Assembly (NCBI GenBank): GCA_021776135.1
Contig: JAJFGL010000056.1
Coordinates: 1 to 64,000 of the forward strand
From: Kiloniellaceae bacterium
GTDB lineage: Bacteria > Pseudomonadota > Alphaproteobacteria > Kiloniellales > J153
DNA: 64,000 bases
Reading direction: 5' to 3'
This document shows, one piece after another, positions 1 to 9,719 of this stretch. Numbering within the stretch: the stretch's first letter is position 1; every line of letters starts with the position of its first letter. The position numbers and the translations under genes are program-made. A model generated the notes under the pieces. It ran no database searches and had not been told where the DNA came from. It saw nothing but the letters and a program-made list of their open reading frames with translations.

Positions 1-1
1 C

Positions 2-175
2 AATCATGCCCTGTCGCTTAAGCGCCGCCCGGTTGAGAAGCTGTTTGGAACCCTGAAGAGGAGTTACCGCATGGACCGCATGCGCTACTTCAATCAGGCG
101 CGCAACGCCACCGCGCTATCCCTGGCCTGCTTCGCCTACAATCTGAGGCGCTTACATACGCTGGCGGCACCATGA
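2..175 (+). pseudogene. IS5-like transposase, C-terminal fragment (cut by window edge)
   Basis: The open frame enters from the left window edge and ends at a TGA at 173-175. The translated tail carries the pattern RPVEKLFGTLKRSYRMDR followed by an Asn-Leu-Arg-Arg near the end. This matches the C-terminal part of IS5-family DDE transposases, where the last acidic residue of the DDE triad lies in such a helix. Only about 57 residues are visible, so it cannot be judged whether the element is intact to the left. No clear terminal inverted repeat is recognisable in the 100 bases after the stop. It is listed as a fragment because the window does not show the rest. Confidence 0.75.
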
Positions 176-347
176 GTCCGTCTAAAATCAAGAAAACAGG
201 CCGAAACGGGGTCAGGGCGGCGCCCCAAACATGAAACTCAGCCGCCGCAACCCCGCTCAATACAAATATCCATCGAATACCGGCCCTCAAGGCGCGCCGC
301 GCAAAGGTCTCCAGGATGAGGAAGACCGTGTGTGGCATTAAGAAAAC

Positions 348-394
348 ATCTCATGCTGAGCCTGTCGAAGCACGCACCGCGCTAATCCAAGCTT
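348..394. repeat. Copy of CTGAGCCTGTCGAAG intergenic repeat
   Basis: The sequence contains CTGAGCCTGTCGAAG followed by CACGCACCGCG and AATCCAAGC. The same succession occurs at about 42811-42853, and the core recurs at 45.8 kb in both orientations. It is a dispersed intergenic repeat adjacent to transposase debris. Confidence 0.8.
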
Positions 395-421
395 TCACTT
401 AGCCGCGATACCGCCATAGGC

Positions 422-446
422 GAAAAGCCCCGCATAAAGCGGGGCT
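422..446 (-). terminator. Rho-independent terminator after ftsH
   Basis: Read on the minus strand this is AGCCCCGC, a TTTAT loop, then GCGGGGCT followed by TTTCG. It lies about 30 bases downstream of the ftsH stop and probably ends the Tol-Pal/ftsH transcription block. Confidence 0.8.
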
Positions 447-477
447 CGTCGTCATCGATTCAAAAGCTAGGTTACGG

Positions 478-2445
478 CTATCCGCCCGGTTGCGGTTCCG
501 GTTCCATGGCGCCGGGCGGTTCCTTGCCCTTGGCCGGTTTGCCGCTGGAGGGCACCGAGGCGCGCAGGCCGCTCGCACCCTTACCGCTACTACTTTCCGA
601 TTCGCTTCGGTCGATGGTTTCGCCGCGCAGGATGGCGCGGACCTCATCGCCCGAGAGAGTCTCGTATTCAAGCAGGGCCTTGGTCACCGCATGCAGATCG
701 TCGAGGTGTTCTTCCAGGACGCCACGCGCGGTCGCTTCCGCTTCCTCGATGATCCGGCGAATCTCCTGATCGATCAATTTCGCGGTGTCGTTGGAAATGG
801 TCTGACTGCGCGATACCGAATGACCGAGAAAGACTTCTTCCTGGTTATCGACGTAACGCAGACGGCCCAGTTTGTCGCTCATGCCCCATTCGGTGACCAT
901 TTGGCGGGCCAAGCCGGTCGCTTGCTGGATGTCGCTGCTGGCACCGGTCGAAACATTCTCGACGCCATAGATAATTTCTTCCGCAAGGCGGCCACCGTAC
1001 ATCATGGCCAGGCGTGCCTTGATTTCCTTGAACTTGAAGCCGTAGCGGTCGCGCTCCGGCAAATTCATGGTGACGCCCAGGGCCCGCCCGCGCGGAATGA
1101 TGGTGACCTTGTGCAAGGGGTCGTTGCCGGGCACGAACAAGCCGACCAGGGCGTGACCGGCCTCATGATAAGCGGTCTCTTCCTTGTCCTGGTCGGTCAT
1201 GACCATGGAGCGCCGCTCGGCCCCCATCATGACCTTATCCTTGGCGTATTCGAAATCGGCCATGGTCACGACCCGCTTGCCGCTACGCGCAGCGATTAGC
1301 GCCGCCTCATTGACCAGATTAGCCAGATCGGCACCGGAGAAGCCCGGCGTGCCGCGCGCGACGGTGCGCACATCGACATCCGGCGCCAGGGGCACCTTGC
1401 GCATGTGAACCTTGAGTATTTTTTCGCGCCCGAGAATATCCGGGTTCGAAACCACGACCTGCCGGTCGAAGCGGCCCGGACGCAGCAGCGCCGGATCGAG
1501 CACGTCGGGCCGGTTGGTCGCGGCGATCAGGATAACGCCCTCGTTGGCCTCGAAGCCGTCCATCTCGACCAGCAGTTGGTTCAAGGTCTGTTCGCGCTCG
1601 TCGTTACCGCCACCCAAGCCGGCGCCGCGATGGCGTCCAACCGCATCGATCTCGTCGATGAAGATGATGCAGGGGGCATTCTTCTTGCCCTGCTCGAACA
1701 TGTCGCGCACCCGGCTGGCGCCGACGCCCACGAACATCTCGACGAAATCGGAGCCCGAGATGGTGAAGAAGGGCACGTTGGCCTCGCCCGCGATGGCGCG
1801 CGCCAACAGGGTCTTACCGGTGCCGGGCGGGCCAACCAGAAGGCAGCCCTTGGGAATCTTGCCGCCGAGGCGTTGAAATTTCTGCGGGTCGCGCAGGAAA
1901 TCGACGACCTCTTCAAGCTCCTGCTTGGCTTCGTCGATACCGGCCACGTCGTCGAAGGTGACGCGCCCGGTTTTCTCGGTCAGCATGCGCGCCTTGCTCT
2001 TGCCGAAGCCCATGGCCTTGCCGCCGCCCGATTGCATCTGACGCATGAAGAAAATCCACACGCCGATCAGCAGCAACATGGGGAACCAGGAGATCAGGAT
2101 AGACAGCAGCGGGCTTGCCTCTTCCGGCGGCGCCGCCGTGATGCCGACACTATTTTCGCGCAGACGATCGACCAGGCCGGGGTCTTCCGGCGCGAAGGTT
2201 TGAAATTCGCTGCCGTCGCGAAACTGGCCGGTGATTTCCTTGCCCTGGATCGTGACTTTCAGGATCCGGCCGTTTTCAACATGAGAGACGAAATCGGAAT
2301 AGGCCAACGGCGCCTGCGGGCTCCGGGAAGCGGTACCCTGGAACAAATTGAACAGTGCGAAGAGCAACAGCACGATAACCAGCCAAAGCGCTGCATTGCG
2401 ACTGAAATTCAAGCTGAAATCCCTTTCGTTACCATCCTGCCTCAC
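478..2445 (-). CDS. ftsH: ATP-dependent zinc metalloprotease FtsH
   Basis: This is a membrane-anchored AAA+ protease that degrades misfolded and regulatory membrane proteins. Two transmembrane segments (about residues 19-37 and 112-134) flank a periplasmic domain. The AAA domain has Walker A GPPGTGKT (205-212), Walker B IIFIDEID (260-267) and the second region of homology around 310-330. The zinc site HEAGH is at 427-431. The length of 655 residues is normal, with a low-complexity polar tail. The longest frame begins with GTG at 2445. A TTG at 2412 is a better start, because it gives LNFSRN, the usual FtsH N-terminus, and is preceded by AAAGGGA at good spacing. It is the last gene of the minus-strand run and lies 70 bases after tilS. 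Confidence 0.98.
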   Translation of the reverse strand: MRQDGNERDFSLNFSRNAALWLVIVLLLFALFNLFQGTASRSPQAPLAYSDFVSHVENGRILKVTIQGKEITGQFRDGSEFQTFAPEDPGLVDRLRENSVGITAAPPEEASPLLSILISWFPMLLLIGVWIFFMRQMQSGGGKAMGFGKSKARMLTEKTGRVTFDDVAGIDEAKQELEEVVDFLRDPQKFQRLGGKIPKGCLLVGPPGTGKTLLARAIAGEANVPFFTISGSDFVEMFVGVGASRVRDMFEQGKKNAPCIIFIDEIDAVGRHRGAGLGGGNDEREQTLNQLLVEMDGFEANEGVILIAATNRPDVLDPALLRPGRFDRQVVVSNPDILGREKILKVHMRKVPLAPDVDVRTVARGTPGFSGADLANLVNEAALIAARSGKRVVTMADFEYAKDKVMMGAERRSMVMTDQDKEETAYHEAGHALVGLFVPGNDPLHKVTIIPRGRALGVTMNLPERDRYGFKFKEIKARLAMMYGGRLAEEIIYGVENVSTGASSDIQQATGLARQMVTEWGMSDKLGRLRYVDNQEEVFLGHSVSRSQTISNDTAKLIDQEIRRIIEEAEATARGVLEEHLDDLHAVTKALLEYETLSGDEVRAILRGETIDRSESESSSGKGASGLRASVPSSGKPAKGKEPPGAMEPEPQPGG

Positions 2446-2515
2446 AACCTTGGGGCAGACGAAAAACTGGGGCCAAACGGCCTGCTCCGCTCATTAACAT
2501 AATGCGCCTTGCCGC

Positions 2516-3862
2516 CTAAGCAACTGTAAAGGCTCCGCCGGTCAGGCTGTTTTTGGGCCTAAAACGGCATTTGGATACAATTAAGCCCCGCGGACCGGTC
2601 CTCGAGTAGCCAAGATGAGGTACAGCCAAGAGCCCCGAGCGGTCCCAGAAGGCGGGTAACGACGGCCTGGCAAGGCCCGGAATCCCCATGGTTTCCGGGT
2701 CCGCCAGCCTGGGCCGCAGGGCGGTCCAGCCCGCCCGCCCCAAGGCCGAGACGAAGACCGGCCGGCCTTGGCCCCGCGCCGCCAGCGCAACCTCGAAACG
2801 CTGGTCCCAGAGGACCGTACTGCCTGGCTGCAGGGGCGTTTCCGGTACCCCCCGCTGCTCACGCACGACCAAAAGATGCGGCGGCGGCCCGGTCTGCGGC
2901 ATAATCCGGCATCGGCCCAGGGTGCGGCCCTTGGCGGTACCGGCGCGCAAACCGTCCAGCAGGCGTTTCAAACGATCCAGCCGGGGTCCGTAGTCGAGCC
3001 CGCCCACGGCCATGAAGATGCGCGCCAAGGCGCGCAGGGCAACCTCTTCCGGCGCCTTCTTCAGAAGCGCCGCGTCGAGGCGGGCGAAGCCGGCGGGATG
3101 AATCCAGACCGCGCGGGCCAAGAGTTCCGCCGTGTAGGTTTCGAGGGCGCGGCGCGCGCGGCTTAGATGCGCGGCGGTCGCGCCCAGGCGCTCAGCGCTC
3201 AAGCCCTCGGCCGCGAGCCTGGGCGCCAAGGCCCTTATGCGGACCCGGGCATGCTTGCTATCCCGGTTGGCCGGATCCTCGATCCAGCCGATATCCGCCG
3301 CGCACAGGAGCGAAACCAGGTGCGCCTTGGGCACCGCCAGCAAGGGCCGCAGCAAGCGGAGTTGCGCGCCCGCGCCGATGCCCGCCATGGCCGCCAGACC
3401 GTCGAGGCCGCTGCCCCGGCCCAGGCGCAGCAGGAAGGTTTCCGCCTGATCCTCCCGGTGATGGCCCAAAGCCAAGTGAAGAACCCCGTTACGCGCGCAC
3501 CAGGCAGACAGAAGATCGTGCCTAATACGCCTGGCCTGGGCCTGGATGTTGGCCTTCGGGACCGGCCCCCGCCAGCGTAAAACGCGGTGCTCTATCCCCA
3601 GTGCGCCCAGGCTACGGCCCACGGACCTGGCCTCGGCGGCGGCGGCGGCGCGCAGGCCGTGATCCACGATCAAGGCCGTGAGCCGCCCGCCCCGCGCCCG
3701 CGTCCATTGGGACATCAGAACCGCCAGGGCCATGCTGTCGGCGCCCCCCGATACACCGGCGGCCATGTGAGGTTTGGATTCGAACGGCCCCAGCCGGTCC
3801 ATGCACAGGGTGAAGTCGGCGGCGCCGAATCTGGGGCCCGGCGCGCCCGGCGCCGGCGTCAC
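2516..3862 (-). CDS. tilS: tRNA(Ile)-lysidine synthase TilS
   Basis: TilS uses ATP and lysine to convert the wobble C34 of tRNA-Ile2 (CAU) to lysidine, so that AUA is read as isoleucine. The N-type PP-loop motif SGGADS is at residues 38-43, followed by the family's IVDHGLR and the LALGHHREDQAETFLLRL stretch. The open frame extends much further upstream, inside cpoB. I place the start at a GTG at 3862 because it overlaps the cpoB TGA as GTGA, the same coupling seen between ruvA and ruvB, and gives a 448-residue protein of normal size. Linkage of tilS to cpoB and ftsH is typical of alphaproteobacteria. Confidence 0.95.
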   Translation of the reverse strand: MTPAPGAPGPRFGAADFTLCMDRLGPFESKPHMAAGVSGGADSMALAVLMSQWTRARGGRLTALIVDHGLRAAAAAEARSVGRSLGALGIEHRVLRWRGPVPKANIQAQARRIRHDLLSAWCARNGVLHLALGHHREDQAETFLLRLGRGSGLDGLAAMAGIGAGAQLRLLRPLLAVPKAHLVSLLCAADIGWIEDPANRDSKHARVRIRALAPRLAAEGLSAERLGATAAHLSRARRALETYTAELLARAVWIHPAGFARLDAALLKKAPEEVALRALARIFMAVGGLDYGPRLDRLKRLLDGLRAGTAKGRTLGRCRIMPQTGPPPHLLVVREQRGVPETPLQPGSTVLWDQRFEVALAARGQGRPVFVSALGRAGWTALRPRLADPETMGIPGLARPSLPAFWDRSGLLAVPHLGYSRTGPRGLIVSKCRFRPKNSLTGGAFTVA

Positions 3863-4953
3863 TCGCAGCCCAGGCGCTGGCGCTCCTGCTTGGCGCGCTT
3901 CTGTATGGTGGCGGCGGCATTGGGGTAGCGCTTGAGGAGTTCCGCGAAGGTGCCGCAAGCATCGGGCTTACTGCCCAGGGCGGACAGCGACATGCCAAGC
4001 TTCAGCAAATTATCCGGCGCTTTCGAGTTGTCGGGATACTGCTGGTAAGCCTCGGCGAAGGTAATGGCGGCCTGTTGAAAATCCTGCCGCACGTAGTAGG
4101 TCTCACCCAGCCAGTACTTCGCGTTCCCGGCCAGGGGGTTTTCCGGATTCTGCTCGACAAAGGCGCGCAGGGCCAATTCCGCCTCGCCGTAATTGGCCTG
4201 GCTCAAGAGTCCGAAGGCCCCCCGGTATTGCTCCTCCGCGGTTGCACCCGGTAAGACATAAGCCGTGGCGCTTTGGCTTTCCGGGGCCGGGGCCGCCGCC
4301 GGCGAGGCCGATTCCACCCGTCCCGCCTGCAAGGCCTTCAGGTCTTCGACGGGCACGGTACCCAAGGTGCGCGCCGCCCCGCCCCCGGCCAGAGACTGAC
4401 CCGGGATGACGGCCTGGCCTTGATCCTGACCCATAGCCGCCGCTTGCCCAGGCGTAACCCCCGATGCCAGTCCTGCGCCGCCCTGCTCAAGCAGCTGCAG
4501 GCGCAGGTCCGTGTCCGCCGCCAGTTTGTCGATCATGCCTCGTAGCTGTGTCTGCCGGTAGGACGCTTCCTCGATCCGTCCGGTCAAGTCCCGCAACTGG
4601 GCCTCGATCTGGGAAAGCCGCAATTCGATCCGCGCGGCGACGGTGGTCGTCATGCCGCCGGCGCCGGACTCGTCCCGCCCCGCCGTGGCGGACTCGGCCT
4701 GCCCCGCCGTACCGGCTGAGGCCGGCGGTACTTCGCCGCGGTAAACTTCGCGCTGGAGGGTCTGCAACTCACGCTGCAAGCGCTCGACCCGGTCCACCAA
4801 GCCTTGAACTTGCGAATCCTGGGCGAAAACAACCGCCGGAGCGGTCAAAACGAGCGCCATGGCAATAATACAGGTCCGGCCCCAGGAACGGACGCCTAGA
4901 GCCTTTAGGGATGTAACTATGGGAAATCTCGGCGCGATCATTCGTCCGGCCAT
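3859..4953 (-). CDS. cpoB: Cell division coordinator CpoB (YbgF), Tol-Pal periplasmic partner
   Basis: CpoB is a periplasmic TolA-binding protein that coordinates peptidoglycan synthesis with outer-membrane constriction. The N-terminus is long, but a hydrophobic core at about residues 28-43 ends in VVFA-Q, a plausible signal-peptidase site after residue 44. A coiled coil follows (about 48-150, rich in Leu, Arg and Gln), corresponding to the trimerisation domain. An Ala/Pro/Gln-rich linker leads to C-terminal TPR repeats (about 240-350) containing YWLGETYY and a final LKRYPNAAA. The order cpoB-pal-tolB on the same strand supports the assignment. The start is uncertain, since internal Met codons at 5 or 32 would also keep the signal sequence. 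Confidence 0.93.
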   Translation of the reverse strand: MAGRMIAPRFPIVTSLKALGVRSWGRTCIIAMALVLTAPAVVFAQDSQVQGLVDRVERLQRELQTLQREVYRGEVPPASAGTAGQAESATAGRDESGAGGMTTTVAARIELRLSQIEAQLRDLTGRIEEASYRQTQLRGMIDKLAADTDLRLQLLEQGGAGLASGVTPGQAAAMGQDQGQAVIPGQSLAGGGAARTLGTVPVEDLKALQAGRVESASPAAAPAPESQSATAYVLPGATAEEQYRGAFGLLSQANYGEAELALRAFVEQNPENPLAGNAKYWLGETYYVRQDFQQAAITFAEAYQQYPDNSKAPDNLLKLGMSLSALGSKPDACGTFAELLKRYPNAAATIQKRAKQERQRLGCE

Positions 4954-5083
4954 GTATGCGGTTCTAGGGCCTGTGGGATACCCTTTTCTTGACGGATATT
5001 CTTGACGGAAATAAGGCGCCGGGCCCGATCGGTCCTGGCCATCCGTCCACGCTCTTTATCCAAGGCAGTCCCGCCGCAAAGAC

Positions 5084-5115
5084 GGCCGGCTCTTCCCCGA
5101 TCGGAAAAGCCGGCC
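5084..5115 (-). terminator. Hairpin between pal and cpoB
   Basis: On the minus strand GGCCGGCTTTTCC and GGGGAAGAGCCGGCC form a long stem with a GATC loop, followed by GTCTTTGC. It lies about 45 bases after the pal stop. The U-tract is weak, so it may be partial termination or an mRNA-stabilising structure within the Tol-Pal transcript. Confidence 0.55.
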
Positions 5116-5159
5116 TTGTTCCTTGTCAGTCCGTTCGCGTCAATCGCTTGGGCGAAGGC

Positions 5160-5684
5160 TCAGTTGACGACGAAGACGCCGCGCCGGTTTTGGGCCCAGG
5201 CTTGTTCGTTCGACCCGAGAACCGCGGGACGCTCCTTGCCATAGCTGATGGTCCGCAAGCGGTTCGACTGAACGCCAAGCGCCAGCATGTAATCGTAAAC
5301 CGCGTTCGCGCGCCGTTCGCCAAGCGCCAGGTTGTATTCCCGGGTGCCGCGCTCATCGGCGTGACCTTCGATGGTGAGCGTCACCGCCGGGTAATTATTC
5401 ATCCAAGCCGCCAAGGCTTCAGCCGTGGACCGCCCATCGGCCTTGAGATCGCTCTTATCGAAATCGAAGAAAACGCGGTCGCCGACATTGACCACCAGAT
5501 GCTCCTGGCTGCCGGGCGTCGGCCCCGGAATCGCGGTCGAGGTCGTCGCGGTGGACGTTGAGCCCGTGGACTGCGAAGTCGCCGCCGCCCCGGATCCTGT
5601 ACCGGCCCCCGAATCCTCACCCGAGGTACCGCACGCGGTCAGAAAAAAAACAGCCGCGATGAACGTGAAAATCTTAGAACGCAT
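5160..5684 (-). CDS. pal: Peptidoglycan-associated lipoprotein Pal
   Basis: Pal is an outer-membrane lipoprotein that binds peptidoglycan and TolB. The start chosen at 5684 (MRSKIF) gives a short signal peptide ending in the lipobox LTAC, with the acylated Cys at residue 18. The longer frame upstream has no signal logic. AGAGG lies just upstream of this start. After a Thr/Ser/Gly-rich tether, the OmpA-like domain occupies about residues 70-174 and contains the peptidoglycan-binding signature TIEGHADERGTREYN and NRRGVFVV. The length of 174 residues is typical. Confidence 0.97.
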   Translation of the reverse strand: MRSKIFTFIAAVFFLTACGTSGEDSGAGTGSGAAATSQSTGSTSTATTSTAIPGPTPGSQEHLVVNVGDRVFFDFDKSDLKADGRSTAEALAAWMNNYPAVTLTIEGHADERGTREYNLALGERRANAVYDYMLALGVQSNRLRTISYGKERPAVLGSNEQAWAQNRRGVFVVN

Positions 5685-5720
5685 ATGGAAACCTCTCGAG
5701 AATTCCCCCCGGAATAGGGT

Positions 5721-5780
5721 GTTATGTTTAAGCGCCTCCGGCCATCGAATATGGCAGCCGACCCTTAATTCAAACATAAC
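5721..5780. repeat. Inverted repeat in the tolB-pal spacer
   Basis: GTTATGTTT (5721-5729) and AAACATAAC (5772-5780) are perfect 9-base inverted arms in the 148-base gap between tolB and pal. A second GC-rich inverted pair lies at 5789-5815. The arms could fold the polycistronic mRNA or form a partial terminator after tolB. No T-run is present. Confidence 0.5.
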
Positions 5781-5832
5781 GCCCGACTCGCCCGCATCAT
5801 GCGGATGAGGCGGGCAATTTATCCGACGGTTC

Positions 5833-7170
5833 CTAGGGAATCAAGGGGGACCACGCCGGATCGGAACCATCGATGGGGGTCACGATCTCTCTTTCGTTAA
5901 AACCCGTTAAATCTATGGTGAAAAGCTTCGAGCTGACAATGCCGGCCGCGTTGGCCGGTTCCTGCCGGTAAAACGACAGCACCCGTCCATTTGGCGCCCA
6001 AGTCGGTCCTTCGACCAAGAAACCCTTGGCCAGCATGCGTTCGCCGCTGCCGTCGGGGCGCATCACGCCGATATAGAATTCGCCCTGGTAAATCCGCGTA
6101 AAGGCTATCAAATCTCCGCGAGGAGACCATACGGGGGTCGCGTAACGGCCGGCGCTGAAGGTAATCCGGCGCACATTATCGCCATTTCCGGCCATCACGT
6201 AGATCTGTTGTGTCCCGCCACGGTCTGAATTGAACACGATCTCCCCGCCATCGGGGGAATAACTTGGCGAGGTGTCGATCGCCGGGTGATTGGTGAGGCG
6301 GATGACTTTCCGCGTCCGCAAATCCATGTCGTATATTTCGGAATTACCTTGGCGTGCCAGGCTCATGATCACGCTATTCCCGTTGGGGGAGAAACGGGGC
6401 GCGAAGGTCATGCCGGGAAAGTTGCCCAAGACCTCCTGCTGGCCGGTATTCAGGTTAAAAAGGAAGACCCGGGGCGTATCGCCGACATATGACAAATATG
6501 TGATTTCTTGGGTGGTGGGCGAAAATCTCGGCGTCAGCACCAGCACGCTGCCATCGGTCAGGAAGCGGTGGTTCTCGCCATCCTGATCCATGATCGACAG
6601 GCGTTTCACGCGCCGGTTCTGTGGCCCGCTTTCCGCGATATAGACGATCCGGGTATCGAAATAGCCCTCCTCGCCGGTCAGGCGCTTATAGATGGCATCG
6701 GCGATGATGTGCGCCACCCGGCGCCAGTTGGCCGGAGTCGTGAAATAGGCCAGCCCGGTGATCTGGGTCTCCGCGAAAACATCCCACAGGCGGAATTCGA
6801 CTTTCAGGCGGCCGTCGGCCTGGAGTTCGGTGGCGCCGCTGACCAGGGCCTGAGCGTTGATTAGCCGCCAGTCGCCGAACTTGGGGGCAATGCGCAGGGT
6901 CGCCGGGTCTTGAATGAAGGCGCCCTGTTCGATCGGGCGGAACAGGCCGCTTCGTTCCAGATCATCCGCGATAACTTTGGAGATATCCTGTCCGAAGCGG
7001 ATATCTCCGGGCGCCGCGCCGTCGAAGTCGGTGACCGCGACCGGCAAGGGCTCCACGAAGCCGCGGGTGATATCCACCACTAATTCGGCGCGCGCCGGAT
7101 CGAAGGGTACGGCGGCAACGCCCAGCACCAGGGTAAAGGCAATAAGACGGAAAATCGATTTCTGCATCAT
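5833..7170 (-). CDS. tolB: Tol-Pal system protein TolB
   Basis: TolB is a periplasmic protein of the Tol-Pal system that shuttles between Pal and TolA. The signal peptide ends at FDPARA-E (cleavage after about residue 28). An N-terminal alpha/beta domain (about 30-150) precedes a six-bladed beta-propeller with repeating WD40-like sheets such as [24 protein letters not shown] and [12 protein letters not shown]. The length of 445 residues is standard. The start overlaps the stop of the upstream TolA-like gene by 4 bases, which indicates translational coupling. Confidence 0.98.
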   Translation of the reverse strand: MMQKSIFRLIAFTLVLGVAAVPFDPARAELVVDITRGFVEPLPVAVTDFDGAAPGDIRFGQDISKVIADDLERSGLFRPIEQGAFIQDPATLRIAPKFGDWRLINAQALVSGATELQADGRLKVEFRLWDVFAETQITGLAYFTTPANWRRVAHIIADAIYKRLTGEEGYFDTRIVYIAESGPQNRRVKRLSIMDQDGENHRFLTDGSVLVLTPRFSPTTQEITYLSYVGDTPRVFLFNLNTGQQEVLGNFPGMTFAPRFSPNGNSVIMSLARQGNSEIYDMDLRTRKVIRLTNHPAIDTSPSYSPDGGEIVFNSDRGGTQQIYVMAGNGDNVRRITFSAGRYATPVWSPRGDLIAFTRIYQGEFYIGVMRPDGSGERMLAKGFLVEGPTWAPNGRVLSFYRQEPANAAGIVSSKLFTIDLTGFNEREIVTPIDGSDPAWSPLIP

Positions 7171-8033
7171 GTTCCAAACATTTCTCGCGGGTTAAATCGC
7201 AGGGTAAGTTCACGCCAAACGTCGTACTTTTTAATCGGCAGTTTAAAGGGGCTGCATACATCGATCGCACGCTTGGCGTTCTCGGCCGCGCTACGAAAAT
7301 AAGCGTCCTGAACCATGCGTACCGTGTCGATCACGGTCGCTTGGCGCACCGAACCGTCCGGGTTGAGACTGACCTGGATTTCGACCACCAGATCCTCGGC
7401 CTCCCGGGCGCCGGGGTCGAGCCGCCAGCACGCCCGCAGTTGCTGTTGAATAGCCTGACTCATCTGGTTCTGGGCGAAGGCGCTGACCCGCGGCTTGGCC
7501 GGGGCTTTTTCGGGTTCCTTGGCGGCCTGGTCTTGGGGCGCGGCGCGGGGCTGGTTTTTCCGCTTTAAGACGTCGCGCAGGATCGAGGCCAACTGGTCTT
7601 TTTTCTTTTTCGGCGGCGGTTTCTTTTTCGCCTCCGGCTTTTTATCGGCGGGCTTGCGCTTGGGCTTGGGCGGCGGCGCGGCCACGACCTTTTCCGGCTC
7701 GGGTATCGGTTCCGGTTTGGCCTTGGGCGTCTCGGGCACCGGTTCCGGTTTGACGGGTTCGGGCTCGGGTTCGGGCTCCGGTTCGGGCGGGGCGGGTTCC
7801 AGCTTCGCCTGCTGTTTTGGCGGCTCGGGTATCGGCGCTTTTTCCTCGGCCTTGGGCTCCGGCTCGGGCTCGGGCTGCTTTTCCACGGGTTTTTCGATCA
7901 GATCGTCGAGGGTAATGAACTCCACCGGAACGATGGTGGCGTTCTGCGGGGTGACGAAAGACGGCAAGCCGAAAACCAGGATCGCGAGAACCACGGCGTG
8001 CAGGATGCTTGAATATAATGCTCCGCTGCCCAT
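7167..8033 (-). CDS. tolA: TolA-like energy-transducing protein with TonB C-terminal domain
   Basis: TolA links the inner-membrane TolQR motor to Pal and TolB. It has one N-terminal transmembrane helix (about residues 7-25), then a long Pro/Glu/Lys-rich periplasmic arm (about 40-180) with PEPEPEPEP runs, and a C-terminal TonB/TolA-type globular domain (about 195-288) with the CWRLDPGA and VRQATVID elements. The short 288-residue form with a proline-rich rather than purely helical arm is common in alphaproteobacteria. It lies between tolR and tolB in the canonical order. Confidence 0.93.
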   Translation of the reverse strand: MGSGALYSSILHAVVLAILVFGLPSFVTPQNATIVPVEFITLDDLIEKPVEKQPEPEPEPKAEEKAPIPEPPKQQAKLEPAPPEPEPEPEPEPVKPEPVPETPKAKPEPIPEPEKVVAAPPPKPKRKPADKKPEAKKKPPPKKKKDQLASILRDVLKRKNQPRAAPQDQAAKEPEKAPAKPRVSAFAQNQMSQAIQQQLRACWRLDPGAREAEDLVVEIQVSLNPDGSVRQATVIDTVRMVQDAYFRSAAENAKRAIDVCSPFKLPIKKYDVWRELTLRFNPREMFGT

Positions 8034-8071
8034 GATCGGCGATCCGATGCTCCGTCCCGTTTCCTGGCGCT

Positions 8072-8533
8072 CTAGTTTTTGGTTTTGCCGCGCTTGGGCA
8101 ATTCCGCGACCAGCGCGACCCGCGTGAAGCCGGCGATATTAACCGTGCCCATGACTTCCATGACCCGGCCGTAGTCGATGCTCCGGTCGCCGCGCAGGTA
8201 AATCCGGGTGTCGGCCTTGTTCTCGGTAATGGCGCGCAGGCGCGGCACCAGGTTTTCCATTTTCACTTCCGTATCCTGAACGAATATCAGGCCCTCGGCG
8301 TTGACCGAAATGACCAAGGGCTCCTCGGCTTCCGCGATTGCCTTGGCCTCGGTTTTCGGCAGATCGACCGGGACCCCCACGGTCAGCAGCGGCGCGGTCA
8401 CCATGAACACGATCAGAAGCACCAGCATGACATCAACAAACGGCGTCACGTTGATCTCGCTCATCGGCTGATAGGTCCGGCGCCGGTGGCCGGGGCCGCA
8501 GGCGCGGCCCAAGAAATCGCACGACATGCACAT
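8072..8533 (-). CDS. tolR: Biopolymer transport protein TolR (ExbD family)
   Basis: TolR is the proton-channel partner of TolQ. The diagnostic sequence MSEINVTPFVDVMLVLLIVFM is present in part. The single transmembrane helix contains Asp34, the proton-carrying residue, and a periplasmic alpha/beta domain follows. The open frame runs on upstream inside tolQ, and I choose ATG at 8533 (or 8527, two codons on), giving 153 residues. The N-terminal 20 residues are Cys- and Arg-rich, unusual for TolR. The start lies inside the end of the tolQ frame, with about 100 bases of overlap. Confidence 0.93.
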   Translation of the reverse strand: MCMSCDFLGRACGPGHRRRTYQPMSEINVTPFVDVMLVLLIVFMVTAPLLTVGVPVDLPKTEAKAIAEAEEPLVISVNAEGLIFVQDTEVKMENLVPRLRAITENKADTRIYLRGDRSIDYGRVMEVMGTVNIAGFTRVALVAELPKRGKTKN

Positions 8534-9257
8534 ATTTCTCGTCCAATTGCCGCGAAAGTATGGCGCCGAATTCGCCGGTGAAGGCTTCCAGCCGCCCGGC
8601 ATAGCGGCCCAAGTCGTTGGCCAGCTTATTAAAACCGATAACCGCCGGGATTGCCGCGACCAGGCCCAGGGCGGTCGCGAACAAGGCTTCGGCGATGCCG
8701 GGCGCGACCACCGCGAGGCTGGTATTCTCCGAGGCGGCGATGGAGGTGAAGGCGTTGATGATCCCCCACACGGTGCCGAATAAGCCAACGAAAGGCGCCG
8801 CCGAGCCGACCGAGGCTAGAAACACCATGTGCCGTTCCAGGCGCTCCATCTCACGCCCCAGGGTAATCTGCATGACCCGGTCGACGCGCTGCTTCAGGCT
8901 GGACTTGGCGCTATCGTTGCCGGCCGCCCCTTTCGAGGCGGATCGCCGCCATTCGCGCATGGCCGAAACGAAGAGCGACGCCATGGGGTCCGGCGGCACC
9001 CGGTCCATGCGTTCGTAGAGATCCTCCAAGGAGCCGCCCGACCAGAAAGCCTCCTCGAATTCACCCGCCTGCGCGCGCAGGCGGCGCATCCGCAAAACCT
9101 TTTCGAAAATGATGGCCCAGGTCCAGAACGAGGCCAGCAAAAGAATCAGAAGAACCAATTTGACAACCGGGTCGGCCTGGAAGAATAGGCCCCAGACCGA
9201 AAAGTCGTAATTGACGGAACCACCGAGGGCGAGACTATCGACCGTATCGCTTTGCAT
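8433..9257 (-). CDS. tolQ: Tol-Pal system motor protein TolQ (ExbB family)
   Basis: TolQ is the inner-membrane proton-channel subunit that drives TolA. Three membrane segments are visible: about residues 31-50, a second around VFLASVGSAAPFVGLFGTVWG, and a third at VAPGIAEALFATALGLVAAIPAV. All carry the family's Gly/Ala/Thr pattern. The protein is 274 residues, roughly 30-40 longer than usual. After the expected end near SRQLDEK the frame continues for 33 Pro/Arg-rich residues through the start of tolR. This tail may be genuine or may reflect a single-base indel at the tolQ/tolR junction. Confidence 0.95.
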   Translation of the reverse strand: MQSDTVDSLALGGSVNYDFSVWGLFFQADPVVKLVLLILLLASFWTWAIIFEKVLRMRRLRAQAGEFEEAFWSGGSLEDLYERMDRVPPDPMASLFVSAMREWRRSASKGAAGNDSAKSSLKQRVDRVMQITLGREMERLERHMVFLASVGSAAPFVGLFGTVWGIINAFTSIAASENTSLAVVAPGIAEALFATALGLVAAIPAVIGFNKLANDLGRYAGRLEAFTGEFGAILSRQLDEKYVHVVRFLGPRLRPRPPAPDLSADERDQRDAVC

Positions 9258-9260
9258 GTC

Positions 9261-9719
9261 TTAAACTAACTCCCGCCCTAGGGCATAGGGTTGCAAGGTC
9301 GTGCGAATGGGCTCTGGAAATCGCGCCGGCCGCCCCCGCCGGTTCAGGCACACGATACGCAGGCGCAAATGCGCCACCTCCTCGTCTTGGCGCCAGATGC
9401 CTTGATCGACGCCGAGCGCGGCGGCGCGCAGATCGAACAGCCGGGAGCGCACCTCAAGCATATCGTCGAGCCGCGCCGCGCGCCGGTAATCGACCGCGCA
9501 GTCGCGCACCGCAAAGGCCAAGCCATAACGTTCCGCGGTTTCCGTGTGGTTAACGTTCAAGAGGCGCAGCATCTCCGTCCGCCCCCGCTCGGCGAATTTC
9601 AGGTAATTGGCGTAGTAAACGATCCCGCCGGCGTCGGTATCCTCGTAATAGACGCGCAGCGGAAAAATATGAGTTTCCGCTTCGATCCGCCCGCTCAGTC
9701 CATGGCCCCCGGCGCTCAC
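9261..9719 (-). CDS. ybgC: YbgC-type acyl-CoA thioesterase
   Basis: A hotdog-fold thioesterase of the Tol-Pal cluster, thought to act on acyl-CoA or acyl-ACP near phospholipid synthesis. The active-site signature [24 protein letters not shown], quoted here in part, starts at about residue 24 and contains the catalytic Asp. The length of 152 residues is normal. It is the first gene of the tol set on this strand and overlaps the ruvB stop by 4 bases, coupling it to ruvABC. Confidence 0.95.
   Translation of the reverse strand: MSAGGHGLSGRIEAETHIFPLRVYYEDTDAGGIVYYANYLKFAERGRTEMLRLLNVNHTETAERYGLAFAVRDCAVDYRRAARLDDMLEVRSRLFDLRAAALGVDQGIWRQDEEVAHLRLRIVCLNRRGRPARFPEPIRTTLQPYALGRELV

Larger units (their letters stand above)
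176..477. other. Gene-free flank between transposase and ftsH
   Basis: No convincing gene is seen here. It holds the non-coding flank of the transposase, one copy of the intergenic repeat that recurs at 42.8 kb (near 348-394), and the ftsH terminator. An 82-codon open frame on the minus strand has no recognisable features and was not accepted. Confidence 0.6.

Noticed and set aside
490-2502. Several long plus-strand open frames (269, 154 and 365 codons) opposite ftsH
   Set aside because: They mirror the ftsH codons, have His/Gln-rich low-information sequence and no ribosome sites. They are antisense shadows in GC-rich DNA.
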